From Oscillatoria sp. FACHB-1407 (GTDB taxonomy: Bacteria; Cyanobacteriota; Cyanobacteriia; Elainellales; Elainellaceae): DNA of 64,000 nt. A program made the position numbers and the translations under genes. Positions 7,451 to 16,947 of the stretch are shown here, in pieces; positions within the stretch are counted from its first letter, which is position 1; every line of letters starts with the position of its first letter. The notes beneath the pieces were generated by a model, which saw only the letters and a list, made by a program, of their open reading frames with translations, had not been told where the DNA came from and did no database searches. Location: positions 62,001 through 126,000 of the forward strand of contig NZ_JACJSA010000015.1 of the NCBI RefSeq assembly GCF_014697545.1, written 5' to 3'.

Positions 7451-8785
7451 ATGGGGTATGAATGGTTGGCGATCGCCATGTTTGCCGTCTTTTTTGTCAT
7501 TTTGATTAGCGGCTATCCAGTGGCGTTTTCCTTTGCGGGGACGGCTCTCACCTTTGGGGTGATTGGCTTGGCAGTGGGAGCTTTTAACCCCAATCGCTTA
7601 TTGCTACTGCCCAACATTTGGTTTGGCACAATGTCAAACTTCACCCTGTTAGCCATTCCGTTTTTCGTCTTTTTAGGCTCGGTTTTAGAGAAATCGGGCA
7701 TCGCCGAGGAATTGCTGGAAACCATTGGCATTCTCATGGGGCGACTGCGCGGAGGTTTAGCCCTCGCGGTGGTGATTGTGGGTACTCTTTTGGCAGCAAC
7801 GACAGGGGTGGTAGCGGCAACCGTGATCGTCATGGGAATCCTCTCGTTACCGATCATGTTGCGCTATGGCTATGACAAGCGGTTAGCAGCGGGCGTTATC
7901 GTTGCATCCGGCACTCTGGCACAACTGATCCCTCCCAGTTTGGTGTTGGTCGTTCTCAGTGACCAGATCGGTGTATCGGTTGGGGATTTGTTCTTAGGGG
8001 CGTTAATTCCCGGACTGATGCTATCCGGTTCCTATGTCCTGTACGTTTTATTGCTGGCGTTTTGGAAGCCTCAAACGGCTCCCGCATTGCCTCCCGATGT
8101 GCGATTGATTGGGGGTGCTGTTCTCTTGAAAAAAGTATTAAAAGCTGTTTTACCCACCGTTCTACTGATTTTTGCGGTGTTAGGGAGCATTTTCTTTGGA
8201 ATTGCCACTCCGACGGAGGCAGGAGCGGTTGGAGCGGTTGGAGCCTGTGTGTTAGCCGCGCTCAACCGTCGCTGGAACCAGAAGCTAATCCGGGATGCGG
8301 CTCATGCAACCGCATCTATCACAGCCCTCGTGTTGATCATTCTCTTTTGCTCGTCCTTTTTTGGGCTGGTATTTGACGGCTTGGGAGGCAGGCGATTGAT
8401 TACCGATTTGCTGGTTAACTTGCCGGGTGGCTATCTCAGCTTTTTGATCGTGAGTAACCTGGTGATTTTTGTTCTGGGAGTGTTTTTAGAATTCATCGAG
8501 ATCTGCTTTATCGCCATGCCCTTGTTAGTCCCGGCGGCTCAAGCATTAGGCATCGATATGGTCTGGTTCGGAGTGATTATGGCGATTAACCTGCAAACCG
8601 CGTTTATCTCGCCGCCCGTTGGGTTCTCGCTGTTTTATCTGCAAAGTGTTGCACCGAAAGAAGTCAGCACGATCGACATTCACCGCAGTGCCTTTCCCTT
8701 TATGGCATTGCAGGTCTTAGTGTTGTTAATCGTCATCGCCTTTCCGCAAACGGTGCGATGGTTGGTAGATCTGTCGTTTCAATAG
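7451..8785 (+). CDS. dctM: TRAP transporter large permease subunit (DctM family)
   Basis: 444 residues, about twelve membrane helices. DctM landmarks are [64 protein letters not shown] and [18 protein letters not shown]. This subunit holds the substrate and sodium pathway. The start ATG 7451 lies 29 bp after dctQ. The receptor gene is not downstream in the same direction but convergent at 9039-10172, separated by a heptamer-repeat tract that can form a long hairpin. Confidence 0.95.
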   Translation: MGYEWLAIAMFAVFFVILISGYPVAFSFAGTALTFGVIGLAVGAFNPNRLLLLPNIWFGTMSNFTLLAIPFFVFLGSVLEKSGIAEELLETIGILMGRLRGGLALAVVIVGTLLAATTGVVAATVIVMGILSLPIMLRYGYDKRLAAGVIVASGTLAQLIPPSLVLVVLSDQIGVSVGDLFLGALIPGLMLSGSYVLYVLLLAFWKPQTAPALPPDVRLIGGAVLLKKVLKAVLPTVLLIFAVLGSIFFGIATPTEAGAVGAVGACVLAALNRRWNQKLIRDAAHATASITALVLIILFCSSFFGLVFDGLGGRRLITDLLVNLPGGYLSFLIVSNLVIFVLGVFLEFIEICFIAMPLLVPAAQALGIDMVWFGVIMAINLQTAFISPPVGFSLFYLQSVAPKEVSTIDIHRSAFPFMALQVLVLLIVIAFPQTVRWLVDLSFQ

Positions 8786-8786
8786 A

Positions 8787-9036
8787 TTGGTTAGGGGTCA
8801 GGGATCAAGGGTCAATGGTCAATAGTTAGGGATCAGGGGTCAATGGTCAATCGTCAGTTGTTCATTGTTTTTACCGTTCTCAGCCTACTAATGACGATTG
8901 ACCATTGACCATTAACTATTGACTATCAACTAATGACTATTGACCATCAACCATCAACTATTGACTAATGACTATTGACCATCAACCATTAACTATTGAC
9001 TATTGACCATCAACCATCAACTATTGACCATTAACC
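8787..9036. repeat. Heptamer repeats in inverted arrangement between convergent genes
   Basis: Near 8795-8860 the units read GGTCAATGG on the plus strand; from about 8890 to 9036 they read CCATTGACCATTAAC, that is the opposite orientation. At the switch point AATGGTCAATCGTCA (8840-8854) is the exact complement of TGACGATTGACCATT (8892-8906), giving a 15-bp stem. The position between the stop codons of dctM and the TRAP receptor gene suggests that it may act as a bidirectional terminator (inference). Confidence 0.85.
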
Positions 9037-9038
9037 AC

Positions 9039-10172
9039 TCACTGATTCAACTTGCTGTAGCTGAAGCGGGTAAAGTTGCCTTCATTGAGGCTGTTCCAGG
9101 CGTAGACGCGATCGCGAAATTCTCGCCATCCAGTGTAAACCGCCTGAAAATCAGGATCTTTAGCCGCAAATTCGTCATACAGCGCGAAAGTTGCTTCCTC
9201 CGCTGCACTCAAAATTTCATCGCTGTAAGCTCTGAGTTCCACACCATTACTGACCAGGCGTTGCAATGCCTCATTGTTGCGAGTTTCATAGCGTGACAAC
9301 ATCGTGACATTAGCTTCATAGGCGGCTGTTTGTACCGCCGCTTGATATTCAGGAGGTAGGTTGTTCCATTCATCCAAATTAATTTGCAACTCTAAGGTCG
9401 CTCCCGGTTCCCACCAACCGGGATAGTAGTAGTACTGCGCGACTTCATTTAGCCCTAACTTTTCATCATCGTAGGGACCAACCCATTCCGCTGCATCGAT
9501 CGCCCCTGTTTGAAGGGCCTGAAAGATTTCCCCTCCGGGCAGACTTTGCACCGTCACGCCGAGTTTAGACATCACCTGACCACCCAGCCCAGGAATTCGC
9601 ATCTTTAACCCTTGTAAATCTGTAACAGAGGCAATCTCCTTACGGAACCATCCCCCCATCTGTGTGCCTGTGTTCCCGGCGGGAAACTGAATCACGTTGA
9701 ACTTGCTGGCGTATAGCTCCTGCAATTGCTTCAATCCGCCTCCCTCATACAACCAGGCGTTTTGTTGTTGAGGCGTCAGCCCAAAGGGAACAGTCGTACC
9801 GAAGGCGAGTGCTGGACTTTTGCCGAGGTAATAGTAGGAAGCGGTGTGCCCACAGGGAATTGCCCCTTGAGACACCACATCTAAAATTTCTAGAGGAGGA
9901 GCTAGCTCCCCTGCCGCCCGGGGTGTGATCTTAAATCTGCCTCCGGTTAAAGCCGCAAGGCGATCGACCAACACTTGAGCACCACCAAAAATGGTATCCA
10001 ATGCAACGGGCCAACTGGTTGCCATTTCCCACTCAATCGTGGGTAGGTCAGCCGTACTGGCAGTGGAGTTGGAACCCGTTTCATTGGAAGTTGTCGCCTG
10101 ACTACATGCGACTAATCCCGCTGTGCTGGCGGCTCCAAGGGCAAGACTATTTAAGAGGGCACGACGTTTCAT
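9039..10172 (-). CDS. TRAP transporter solute-binding protein, TakP-like (2-oxoacid type)
   Basis: 377 residues. The N-terminus [25 protein letters not shown] combines a twin-arginine-like motif with a lipobox (LVAC, Cys23), so it is probably an exported lipoprotein. The mature part follows DctP-family receptors: [46 protein letters not shown] and [18 protein letters not shown]. This last pair of motifs resembles TakP of Rhodobacter, which binds 2-oxoacids with sodium; that assignment is from memory of the family. It would feed the DctQM permease encoded convergently at 6828-8785. Its separate promoter lets receptor and permease be made in different amounts. Confidence 0.93.
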   Translation of the reverse strand: MKRRALLNSLALGAASTAGLVACSQATTSNETGSNSTASTADLPTIEWEMATSWPVALDTIFGGAQVLVDRLAALTGGRFKITPRAAGELAPPLEILDVVSQGAIPCGHTASYYYLGKSPALAFGTTVPFGLTPQQQNAWLYEGGGLKQLQELYASKFNVIQFPAGNTGTQMGGWFRKEIASVTDLQGLKMRIPGLGGQVMSKLGVTVQSLPGGEIFQALQTGAIDAAEWVGPYDDEKLGLNEVAQYYYYPGWWEPGATLELQINLDEWNNLPPEYQAAVQTAAYEANVTMLSRYETRNNEALQRLVSNGVELRAYSDEILSAAEEATFALYDEFAAKDPDFQAVYTGWREFRDRVYAWNSLNEGNFTRFSYSKLNQ

Positions 10173-10386
10173 AACAGGTTTCTCAAAAAACAGGTGTTGA
10201 CTGGGACAAATACTGTTTCAGATATTTATCTCGCTTTAAGAGTATTTCAGAAGACGTTCCCTCTCATGCATTCTCTTAGAAAATATTTGGAAAACACCGC
10301 AAACCAAGTGACGGAAAAGAGGAATAAAAATAGTAGAAACAATAACAGGGTGACTGGAAGATAAATCACGCTACACCTCGATATCT

Positions 10387-11649
10387 ATGGCTCTATCACG
10401 ACGGAAATTTTTTACTTTGGCGGGCACTGGGATAACGGGTGCTCTGTTGCTTGCTCCACTAATGGCGGTTTACCAGAGGCGGGCGATCGCAACGGCACGC
10501 TATGGTCCCCTGCAACCCGATCCCAACGGGATTCTGGATTTGCCTGCCGGATTTTCCTACACCCGCCTGTCTGAAACCGGGCAACTGATGAGCGATGGCT
10601 ACCCCGTACCGGGTGGACACGATGGCATGGCAGCGTTTGCTGGCAGTAATGGCATGACGATTTTGGTGCGAAACCATGAACTGGATCTGACCTCCAGTAC
10701 GCTGGTCAGAGCACCCAATGACAAACAGTTTGATGCCAGAGGTCGCGGCGGCACAACCACTTTGATCATCGATGCTAATCACCGATTAATCAGTCACTAT
10801 GGCTCACTGGCAGGGAGCGATCGCAACTGTGCTGGTGGCGCAACCCCCTGGGGCTCGTGGTTGAGTTGCGAGGAAAGTGTAGAAATAGCAGATCAAAAAC
10901 ACGGTTATGTGTTTGAAGTCCCCAGCCAAGCGACAACGTTTGTTGACCCCATTCCATTGAGGGCGATGGGTCGGTTTCGACGAGAAGCCGTCGCCGTAGA
11001 TCCCCATTCCGGTGATGTCTACATGACGGAAGATCGCGAAGATGGTCTGTTTTACCGTTTTGTTCCTGTGGAACCCGGCAATTTGAGTGCGGGAGGGGCG
11101 TTGTATGCGTTGAAATTAGCAGCCATGCCACAAGCCATTACCCGCTTTGGAGTTCCATTACAGCAACCAATGGCAGTTGAGTGGGTTCCGATCGCTGTCC
11201 CCGACCCCGATAGTGATACCGTCCGTGTTGAGGGATTCAACAAAGGAGCCGCTCAATTTGTGCGGGGTGAAGGGATTATCTATGGCAATGGCGAAGTCTA
11301 TTTTTGCTGCACCAGTGGCGGTAGAACGGGTGAAGGACAAATCTGGCGGTATCTTCCGGCTAACAACACGTTGGAGCTTTATCTGGAACCTGAAGATGCC
11401 AGTGTTTTAGACAATCCCGATAATGTAGTGATCGCTCCCAATGGTGACCTGTTTGTCTGTGAAGACGGAGACGGAACGGATCAGGTTGTTGGTATCACCC
11501 CTTCTGGTTCGCTTTACCCATTTGCTAGAAACGTGCTCAATACCGCAGAGTTGGCTGGAGTTTGCTTCTCACCCGATGGACAAACAATGTTTGTCAACCT
11601 CCAAACGCCAGGTATCACCTTGGCGATTTGGGGTCCCTGGGCAAGTTAG
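10387..11649 (+). CDS. DUF839 / PhoX-like family protein with Tat signal
   Basis: 420 residues. The N-terminus MALSRRKFFTLAGTGITGALLLAP carries the twin-arginine motif SRRKFF and a hydrophobic segment, so it is likely exported folded through the Tat system. The body shows DUF839 (PF05787) features: LDLPAGFSYTRLSETG, GGHDGMAAF, LVRNHEL, GGATPWGSWLSCEES, FRREAVAVDPHSGDVYMTED and PDNVVIAPNGDLFVCEDG. PhoX alkaline phosphatases belong to this family and use calcium and iron bound within a beta-propeller; this protein is shorter than classical PhoX, so phosphatase activity is possible, not certain. Its stop overlaps the stop of the convergent small gene by 3-4 bp. Confidence 0.88.
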   Translation: MALSRRKFFTLAGTGITGALLLAPLMAVYQRRAIATARYGPLQPDPNGILDLPAGFSYTRLSETGQLMSDGYPVPGGHDGMAAFAGSNGMTILVRNHELDLTSSTLVRAPNDKQFDARGRGGTTTLIIDANHRLISHYGSLAGSDRNCAGGATPWGSWLSCEESVEIADQKHGYVFEVPSQATTFVDPIPLRAMGRFRREAVAVDPHSGDVYMTEDREDGLFYRFVPVEPGNLSAGGALYALKLAAMPQAITRFGVPLQQPMAVEWVPIAVPDPDSDTVRVEGFNKGAAQFVRGEGIIYGNGEVYFCCTSGGRTGEGQIWRYLPANNTLELYLEPEDASVLDNPDNVVIAPNGDLFVCEDGDGTDQVVGITPSGSLYPFARNVLNTAELAGVCFSPDGQTMFVNLQTPGITLAIWGPWAS

Positions 11650-11894
11650 GAGCGATCGCCCCGCTTGATGCACTGCATACAAATGTTGAATAAGGCGAGG
11701 ATCAACCCTACCTCAATGCCAATTTGGAGTTGTAGTGGAGCAGAGATCAGACCGATCAAGACAAGGATTGAGCCAATAATGGCACTGACAATGAGAACCG
11801 CTTCATCGTTAAATAGGTTCAACCCTGCCCACAGTGTGCCGAACCCTAGAATCCAGAAGATTAAATGTTCCATGCTTGATATCTTTTCCAACAT
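11646..11894 (-). CDS. Small hydrophobic membrane protein, unknown function
   Basis: 82 residues from ATG 11894 (MLEKISSMEHLIFW); a GTG at 11900 and an ATG at 11873 are alternatives. Three hydrophobic segments are visible: LIFWILGFGTLWAGLNLF, AVLIVSAIIGSILVLIGLI and IGIEVGLILALFNICMQC. The pattern suits a small three-helix membrane protein. I do not recognise the family. It is convergent with, and overlaps by 4 bp, the DUF839 gene. The coding character (HIP1-type bases, no rare codon run) is like its neighbours. Confidence 0.65.
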   Translation of the reverse strand: MLEKISSMEHLIFWILGFGTLWAGLNLFNDEAVLIVSAIIGSILVLIGLISAPLQLQIGIEVGLILALFNICMQCIKRGDRS

Positions 11895-12009
11895 ACCCAC
11901 TCAAGAGTGTAGCAATGTCTAATCGTTTATTTAGAAGCCTTGATGTATCCTTTACACTGGCTTCTGAAGTACTCTATTAATCGGATGGTGACACCCTCAA
12001 GGCAGACCT

Positions 12010-12822
12010 ATGGCAGAAGTAAAGCCTTATGTTTCAAAACTATTCATCTACCCGATCAAATCCTTAGATCGAGTCGGCCTTGATCGGGGAGTGATCCTAA
12101 AACAGGGTGGTCTGAAGGGCGATCGCGAATTTGCCATCGTAGATGAATCTGGTCAGTTTGTGAATGGCAAGCGCAACAGCAAAGTTCATCGGCTCCGGAC
12201 GCAGTTCGATCTCGCCGCTAATACAGTGTCTTTGCACGTTGAGGGAGAACCTGATCAACAAACATTTCATCTAGAAACCGATCAAAAAGCCCTTGAAGCT
12301 TGGCTAAGCCGCTACTTCGGTGTTTCGGTATCGATTAAGCACAATCTTGAGACGGGGTTTCCAGACGATTTAGAGTCTCCGGGTCCGACGGTGATCAGCA
12401 CAGCAACCTTAGAGGCGATCGCCTCCTGGTATCCAGACCTGGATGTTGAACAGATCCGTTTGAGACTGCGTGCCAATATCGAAATTGCTGGAGTACCCCC
12501 GTTTTGGGAAGATTGTTTGTTTGCAACCGCAGAACAAGTTGTTGACTTTCAGATTGGCTCAGTCAAGTTTATGGGTGTTAATCCGTGTCAACGCTGCGTT
12601 GTTGTGACTCGTGACGCTCAAACTGGAGAAGCTTACCCTCAGTTTCAAAAAACATTTGTGGCAAAACGGCAGGAAACGTTACCCGCATGGGCAGAGCGAT
12701 CGCGCTTCAACCACTTCTATCGCTTAGCCGTCAATACTCGACTACCGGCTTCAGAGGAAGGAAAAGAGATTTGTGTGGGCGATCGCCTGATAGTAAATAG
12801 CGACGGCAAAAATCTCCTGTAG
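12010..12822 (+). CDS. MOSC domain protein (YcbX/mARC-like)
   Basis: 270 residues. Residues about 5-115 form the MOSC N-terminal beta-barrel domain (VSKLFIYPIKSLDRVGLDRGVI, GLKGDREFAIVDESGQFVNGK). The MOSC domain follows, with RLRLRANIEIAGVPPFWED and the conserved MGVNPCQRCVVVTRDAQTGE. In mARC and YcbX this domain binds molybdenum cofactor and reduces N-hydroxylated compounds; the Cys of NPCQRC is a candidate ligand. The C-terminal 2Fe-2S ferredoxin domain of enterobacterial YcbX is absent, so electrons must come from another protein. Start ATG 12010 follows a spacer in which AAGGCAG is a weak ribosome-binding site. Confidence 0.9.
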   Translation: MAEVKPYVSKLFIYPIKSLDRVGLDRGVILKQGGLKGDREFAIVDESGQFVNGKRNSKVHRLRTQFDLAANTVSLHVEGEPDQQTFHLETDQKALEAWLSRYFGVSVSIKHNLETGFPDDLESPGPTVISTATLEAIASWYPDLDVEQIRLRLRANIEIAGVPPFWEDCLFATAEQVVDFQIGSVKFMGVNPCQRCVVVTRDAQTGEAYPQFQKTFVAKRQETLPAWAERSRFNHFYRLAVNTRLPASEEGKEICVGDRLIVNSDGKNLL

Positions 12823-12955
12823 CAAGATATCCAAAATCCAAAATCCAAAATCCAAAGTGAGTATCACTCTTTCAATAGAACAAAAGAGAAGTACTCCCTT
12901 TCTATAATTGTCGTGCTCCGGTTATTAAAACTAATTCTTCATTAAAACTAATTTT

Positions 12956-13810
12956 ATGGTGCGGCATAATTTACCCCCCAACAACCTTGAACAGTCGGCT
13001 CACCAAACCGTTTCACACCCCTGGTTTGAACGATTGTCTCGTCTGGGCTATGCTGCCAAGGGAATAGTTTATTTTGTGGTTGGGCTATTAGCACTGCAAG
13101 CGGCGATCGGTAGTGGCAGTCAACCGACGGATACAAATGGTGCTCTAGAGGCGATCGTCGCTCAACCCTTTGGCAAGTTTCTTTTAGGGATTGTGGCGAT
13201 CGGTTTAATCGGATACGTCCTCTGGCGTATTGCACAAGCCGTTTTAGACCCAGAACACTCAGGGCAACAAACCAGTGCAAAACAAGTGGCTCAACGCATC
13301 GGTTATGCATTTAGTGCAGCAGCCTACACTGGATTAGCCGCAACCGCAGTCAAACTCATTTTAGGCACTGGTAATGGCGGTGATGGTAACGCAACTCAGG
13401 ATTGGACAGCACGATTCTTGTCTCAACCGTTTGGTCAATGGTTAGTTGGGCTTGCCGGATTGATTACCATTGGGGTTGGCATTTCCTACCTCTATGAAGC
13501 ATACAAAGCTAAGTTTCGCCAGCACTTAAACCTCAATGCCATGACCCCCAAAGAGCGAACTTGGGCTATGCGAGCAGGTCGATTTGGCATTGCTGCTCGT
13601 GGCGTCGTGTTTGGCATCATTGGAATCTTTCTTATCCAGGCGGCAATCCGTTCTAATCCGAATGAGGCGAAGGGGTTGGGTAACGCTCTGGCGGCTCTCG
13701 CACAACAACCCTTTGGTCCCTGGCTATTGGGATTGGTCGCCCTGGGATTAATCGCCTACAGCATCTATTCTCTAGTTGAAGCTCGCTATCGTAAGCTTGG
13801 CAATGCTTAA
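12956..13810 (+). CDS. DUF1206 membrane protein
   Basis: 284 residues containing three tandem DUF1206 units, each a pair of membrane helices: WFERLSRLGYAAKGIVYFVVGLLALQAA (about 21-48), AQRIGYAFSAAAYTGLAATAVKLIL (about 111-135) and MRAGRFGIAARGVVFGIIGIFLIQAA (about 203-228). Each unit ends with a phrase like QPFGKFLLGIVAIGLIGYVLWR. Six transmembrane helices follow. The family is common in cyanobacteria and actinobacteria, with no biochemical function known to me. Start ATG 12956 gives MVRHNLPPNN; no strong ribosome-binding site is visible. Confidence 0.9.
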   Translation: MVRHNLPPNNLEQSAHQTVSHPWFERLSRLGYAAKGIVYFVVGLLALQAAIGSGSQPTDTNGALEAIVAQPFGKFLLGIVAIGLIGYVLWRIAQAVLDPEHSGQQTSAKQVAQRIGYAFSAAAYTGLAATAVKLILGTGNGGDGNATQDWTARFLSQPFGQWLVGLAGLITIGVGISYLYEAYKAKFRQHLNLNAMTPKERTWAMRAGRFGIAARGVVFGIIGIFLIQAAIRSNPNEAKGLGNALAALAQQPFGPWLLGLVALGLIAYSIYSLVEARYRKLGNA

Positions 13811-14256
13811 TATGGGTGTCGCTACTTTAACGTGAATTTGGGATCAGGATTTTGGCGGTTGAAACCGCAGCGGTAACAGAGTGCTGAGTGCTGAGGAAAT
13901 AAAGTCCCTTCAAACAATGCAGGTTTTGAAGGGGCAGTTTTGTGTTTAGTCCTGTTTAGTCGAGGTCTATCTGACTAAACCTGCTCGCCCTCCAAGCCGT
14001 GATTGAATCTGCCCCTACTCACCGTTCCAGCTTATAGAGTTACCTCAACCAAGTGAGAGTGCTTTAAGGAGGCATATACCTACTGGAGGGGCAGTCGCCC
14101 TATTGGAGTAGGAACGCGGCTTTCCGGCAAAAATGAGTCTCAACTTGCGATAGAGGGTAGCGTGCCGGATTCTACGTTAACTTAGCGAATAAGTAAATGA
14201 TGTGTTGCGAAAATACATAATCTTGCTTACCTATCTTTACAAATCTCTCCTTCGCC
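13811..14256. other. Intergenic spacer with R5 fragment and hairpin
   Basis: Positions 13828-13871 (AACGTGAATTTGGGATCAGG onward to GGTTGAAACCGCAGC) match the inverted right half of repeat family R5 seen at 50999-51093. CCCTTCAAA and TTTGAAGGG around 13908-13936 form a 9-bp stem that could be a terminator for the DUF1206 gene. The rest shows nothing I can name. Confidence 0.5.
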
Positions 14257-15216
14257 ATGCTCATCGACCTTTTAGAAAAAAAGAATACAGATAGAAAAAA
14301 TAACCAATTTTTAGAAGCGACCGTTGTTATCAGTAAGTTAAGAAACAGCATTTGGTTTTTTGGAATTCCATCCTGGGTTTACGGTATCGCGGATCGAGGA
14401 GTTGCTGCACTTGCAGACGGTTATCTATCTGCAATCGAGATTGCTCATATTTTGACAGCATCTCTCTTCTTCCTGGGTTGGCTACTACTAAAACCTGACT
14501 ACGATTTAGATAGTGAGCATTTGCTGCCTGTCTATAACCCTGACTCCATCTCCCACCAAAATTATCTCGAAGCAACTCGTGCTCGAATTGATGAGATGGA
14601 AAAATATCACATGATTCGTCAGGAATACATTCTGCCATTTCCCTATCTCTGTCAGATTTACCATTTGTTGAACTTAAAGCACCTGGAAGAAGTGCATAGC
14701 TTCAGCCTCAACAATTTAAAAGTGGTGAAAGTTAGTGAATTCCAACCAACCAGTGTGGGTGGAGTAATGAAGTTCCAGACCGTTTTGGATTCTCCAATTA
14801 ATGCACTGCGAATCTGGAGACAACCCATTGTTGAGGCAGAACTGATTCTGCATACGCCTTACACAGTGGAATTGAGCATTCCGGTATATCAAAATCGACG
14901 AATCATTGTGTTATTTAACGCACTGCCCATTAATAACACTGAACACAAACTATTCATCGATATCTATAGTGATTTAGGTTGGTTTAAACCCCCTCTGCAA
15001 GTTTTGCTCCATCTGGCCTCCTGTTTGACTCTCTTTGAAGATCTGCCCTATCTACATACTTTGGCAAATCGAAACATTCAACGGTTAGTCAACTTAGGTC
15101 GAGTTTCAAATCACGAAACCATGCAATTATTTAATCGATTTGTTGATTTGTATGGTGCAGGGATAGAAGGAACTAAGCCGACCAATCGATTGGCGGAAGC
15201 GGGCGCAGAGGCATAG
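14257..15216 (+). CDS. Conserved-looking hypothetical protein with one or two membrane segments
   Basis: 319 residues, family not recognised. A hydrophobic segment, YLSAIEIAHILTASLFFLGWLLL (about 55-77), separates a short N-terminal part from a largely soluble C-terminal part rich in beta-strand-like stretches (VEAELILHTPYTVELSIPVY, RRIIVLFNALPI). The last 30 residues are hydrophilic. The start ATG 14257 has no good Shine-Dalgarno. A clear terminator follows at 15260, so it is probably a single-gene unit. Confidence 0.75.
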   Translation: MLIDLLEKKNTDRKNNQFLEATVVISKLRNSIWFFGIPSWVYGIADRGVAALADGYLSAIEIAHILTASLFFLGWLLLKPDYDLDSEHLLPVYNPDSISHQNYLEATRARIDEMEKYHMIRQEYILPFPYLCQIYHLLNLKHLEEVHSFSLNNLKVVKVSEFQPTSVGGVMKFQTVLDSPINALRIWRQPIVEAELILHTPYTVELSIPVYQNRRIIVLFNALPINNTEHKLFIDIYSDLGWFKPPLQVLLHLASCLTLFEDLPYLHTLANRNIQRLVNLGRVSNHETMQLFNRFVDLYGAGIEGTKPTNRLAEAGAEA

Positions 15217-15259
15217 GGGAGTGCCTGGTATCTAGAAGGTCGTTGTAAATTGTTAGATG

Positions 15260-15284
15260 AGGCTTGGTATTCCCAAGCCTTTTT
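15260..15284 (+). terminator. Rho-independent terminator after the 14257 gene
   Basis: AGGCTTGG (15260-15267) pairs with CCAAGCCT (15273-15280) around a 5-nt loop, followed by TTTT. It lies 44 bp past the stop codon. Confidence 0.85.
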
Positions 15285-15609
15285 AGTTGGAGGGTACTTT
15301 GTATTCAATACCGCTCATCTTACAACTCATTTAAAGCTGCTATAGCACAACACTAAATTGACCATTAATGAACGCAGGATAGACCACAGAACTCTTGCCA
15401 ATACTACACATCCGTTTAGATCCTTCTCTGGAGATATGAATTATGGTGCAGTTTTAACTATCTTAAGTATCTGTGAGTAGAGAGTTGTAGGGGCAAAACT
15501 CTGCAAGGAACTCATCTTGATTGATAAAAAATTTGCTGGGATTAAAGGATTCTCAATTCATACTTTGAGTCAGCAACACTAAACAAATTTGTATTCATTG
15601 AGAACTCTT
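15285..15609. other. Intergenic spacer
   Basis: 325 bp with no supported gene. It contains the motif GCTGCTATAGCA near 15338, similar to the ends of the R2/R3 repeat elements but without a full copy. It should contain the promoter of the gene at 15610. Confidence 0.4.
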
Positions 15610-16002
15610 ATGAATGTAGTCAGTGATACTTCTGATATTCACATTCTTGAATCGATCGCCTTCAAGATCAGTTCTAAACCAGCGACAGTAGATGGAGTAA
15701 GGTTTGTTTCAGAGGCTTATTCCCTGCCAACAGAACAGCCAATTGATCAGCATCAGCCCATTGATGCAGCTCAAGTATCACAAGTACTACCAGTTTGTTT
15801 TGTGATTGTGTGGGCGATCGCTGTTTTTGTTTTTCTGCGATTCAAACCTCATCGTCATAAGCAACCGATGTGTACTGTCAGAGGACAAATTCCCTGTACG
15901 ACTTGTCGGTTTTTTACCAATAATCCCTATGTCAAATGTGCAGTCCGCCCAGATCTGGCATTAACAAAACAAGCGATCGACTGCACTGATTATCAGGATT
16001 AG
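15610..16002 (+). CDS. Membrane-anchored protein with C-terminal cysteine motif
   Basis: 130 residues from ATG 15610 (MNVVSDTSDIH), chosen over an upstream TTG because GAGA lies about 8 bases before it. A single membrane helix, VLPVCFVIVWAIAVFVFL (about 80-97), is followed by a basic stretch and a C-terminal tail with IPCTTCRFFTNNPYVKCAVRP and ending in CTDY. The spacing C-x2-C-x10-C-x15-C suggests a metal-binding or disulfide-linked tail on the cytoplasmic side. I have seen similar tails in other cyanobacterial hypothetical proteins but know no function. The gene stands alone. Confidence 0.75.
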   Translation: MNVVSDTSDIHILESIAFKISSKPATVDGVRFVSEAYSLPTEQPIDQHQPIDAAQVSQVLPVCFVIVWAIAVFVFLRFKPHRHKQPMCTVRGQIPCTTCRFFTNNPYVKCAVRPDLALTKQAIDCTDYQD

Positions 16003-16193
16003 AATGACTCGTCCTGAGCGCAGTGGATACACCAAATTTTCAACCTGAACTTATTCTGTAGCTTAAATCACTATTTACCACTTCCGGCAGTTGACCATTT
16101 ATTTCCGTAGATAGATCTCGATCAGAGTAAATTTATTCCGTTGATAGATTCTAAAAACGGCTGATTCAGAGAAACTTAGGGATTATTACACGA

Positions 16194-16934
16194 TTGTTCC
16201 TAAATCGGGTATATGAAGATGGAAGCGATCGCCAACCGTCTCAAAATCATTTAGGACAACACTATGATGATGCCATTGATAATCCTTTAATGACTTTCTT
16301 TAATTCAAACACTCCAATTTTTGTTAGGAAAAAAACTGCTTTTGTTCAAGATCTACCGGGTATTTGGAGGATTCACTGGCAAATTGGTCGCCACGTTATC
16401 CTCTCTACCTTTTATACTCGCCATGATCAAGCTTGTCTTGTATGGGGTCTTTTATCCAGCATTATTTTTACTACTGTTCAGTTCGTACCCGTTAGTTGGT
16501 TGCATCAAACAGTTATTTTTAGTGGGTTAACTCTGGCTGCCCTTGCTATCATGCTTGGACTGACGTTGTACCTCACTGAGGAAAAGCCCTTTGCACGAGT
16601 TCTATGGGCTTGGGTCTTACTGATGGTAGTGGGCATATCCATCACCAATATGAGCTTTTTTCTAGGATGGGGTCACGTTCTAGGCTCAATCTGTCCACTG
16701 TGGTTGATATTAAATGCAATTGGTTATTGCTTCACCGGGGTAGAGTTGCGATCGCGTATGTTTCTGTTATTAAGCGGATTCCATCTACTCGCTGTTTTAT
16801 TACTTCCCTATGTAGGCATTTGGCAACCACTTACTACTGGAATTGTGATTAGTGGGTGTGCTTTTTGGGTCGCAGAATTGCAATGGGATGCCAATGGCGT
16901 GTGTTTAAGCCAACTCCAACCTGCACCACAATAA
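16194..16934 (+). CDS. Hypothetical polytopic membrane protein
   Basis: 246 residues if started at TTG 16194; ATG 16290 (MTFFNSNTPIFVRKK) would give 214 residues and keeps all membrane helices. Five to six hydrophobic helices are visible, for example ACLVWGLLSSIIFTTVQFV, TVIFSGLTLAALAIMLGLTL, VLWAWVLLMVVGISITNMSF, VLGSICPLWLILNAIGYCF, FLLLSGFHLLAVLLLPYVGI and LTTGIVISGCAFWVAEL. No family recognised. It ends 13 bp from the stop of the convergent methyltransferase gene. Confidence 0.72.
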   Translation: MFLNRVYEDGSDRQPSQNHLGQHYDDAIDNPLMTFFNSNTPIFVRKKTAFVQDLPGIWRIHWQIGRHVILSTFYTRHDQACLVWGLLSSIIFTTVQFVPVSWLHQTVIFSGLTLAALAIMLGLTLYLTEEKPFARVLWAWVLLMVVGISITNMSFFLGWGHVLGSICPLWLILNAIGYCFTGVELRSRMFLLLSGFHLLAVLLLPYVGIWQPLTTGIVISGCAFWVAELQWDANGVCLSQLQPAPQ

Positions 16935-16947
16935 CGCTTCGATAGGC

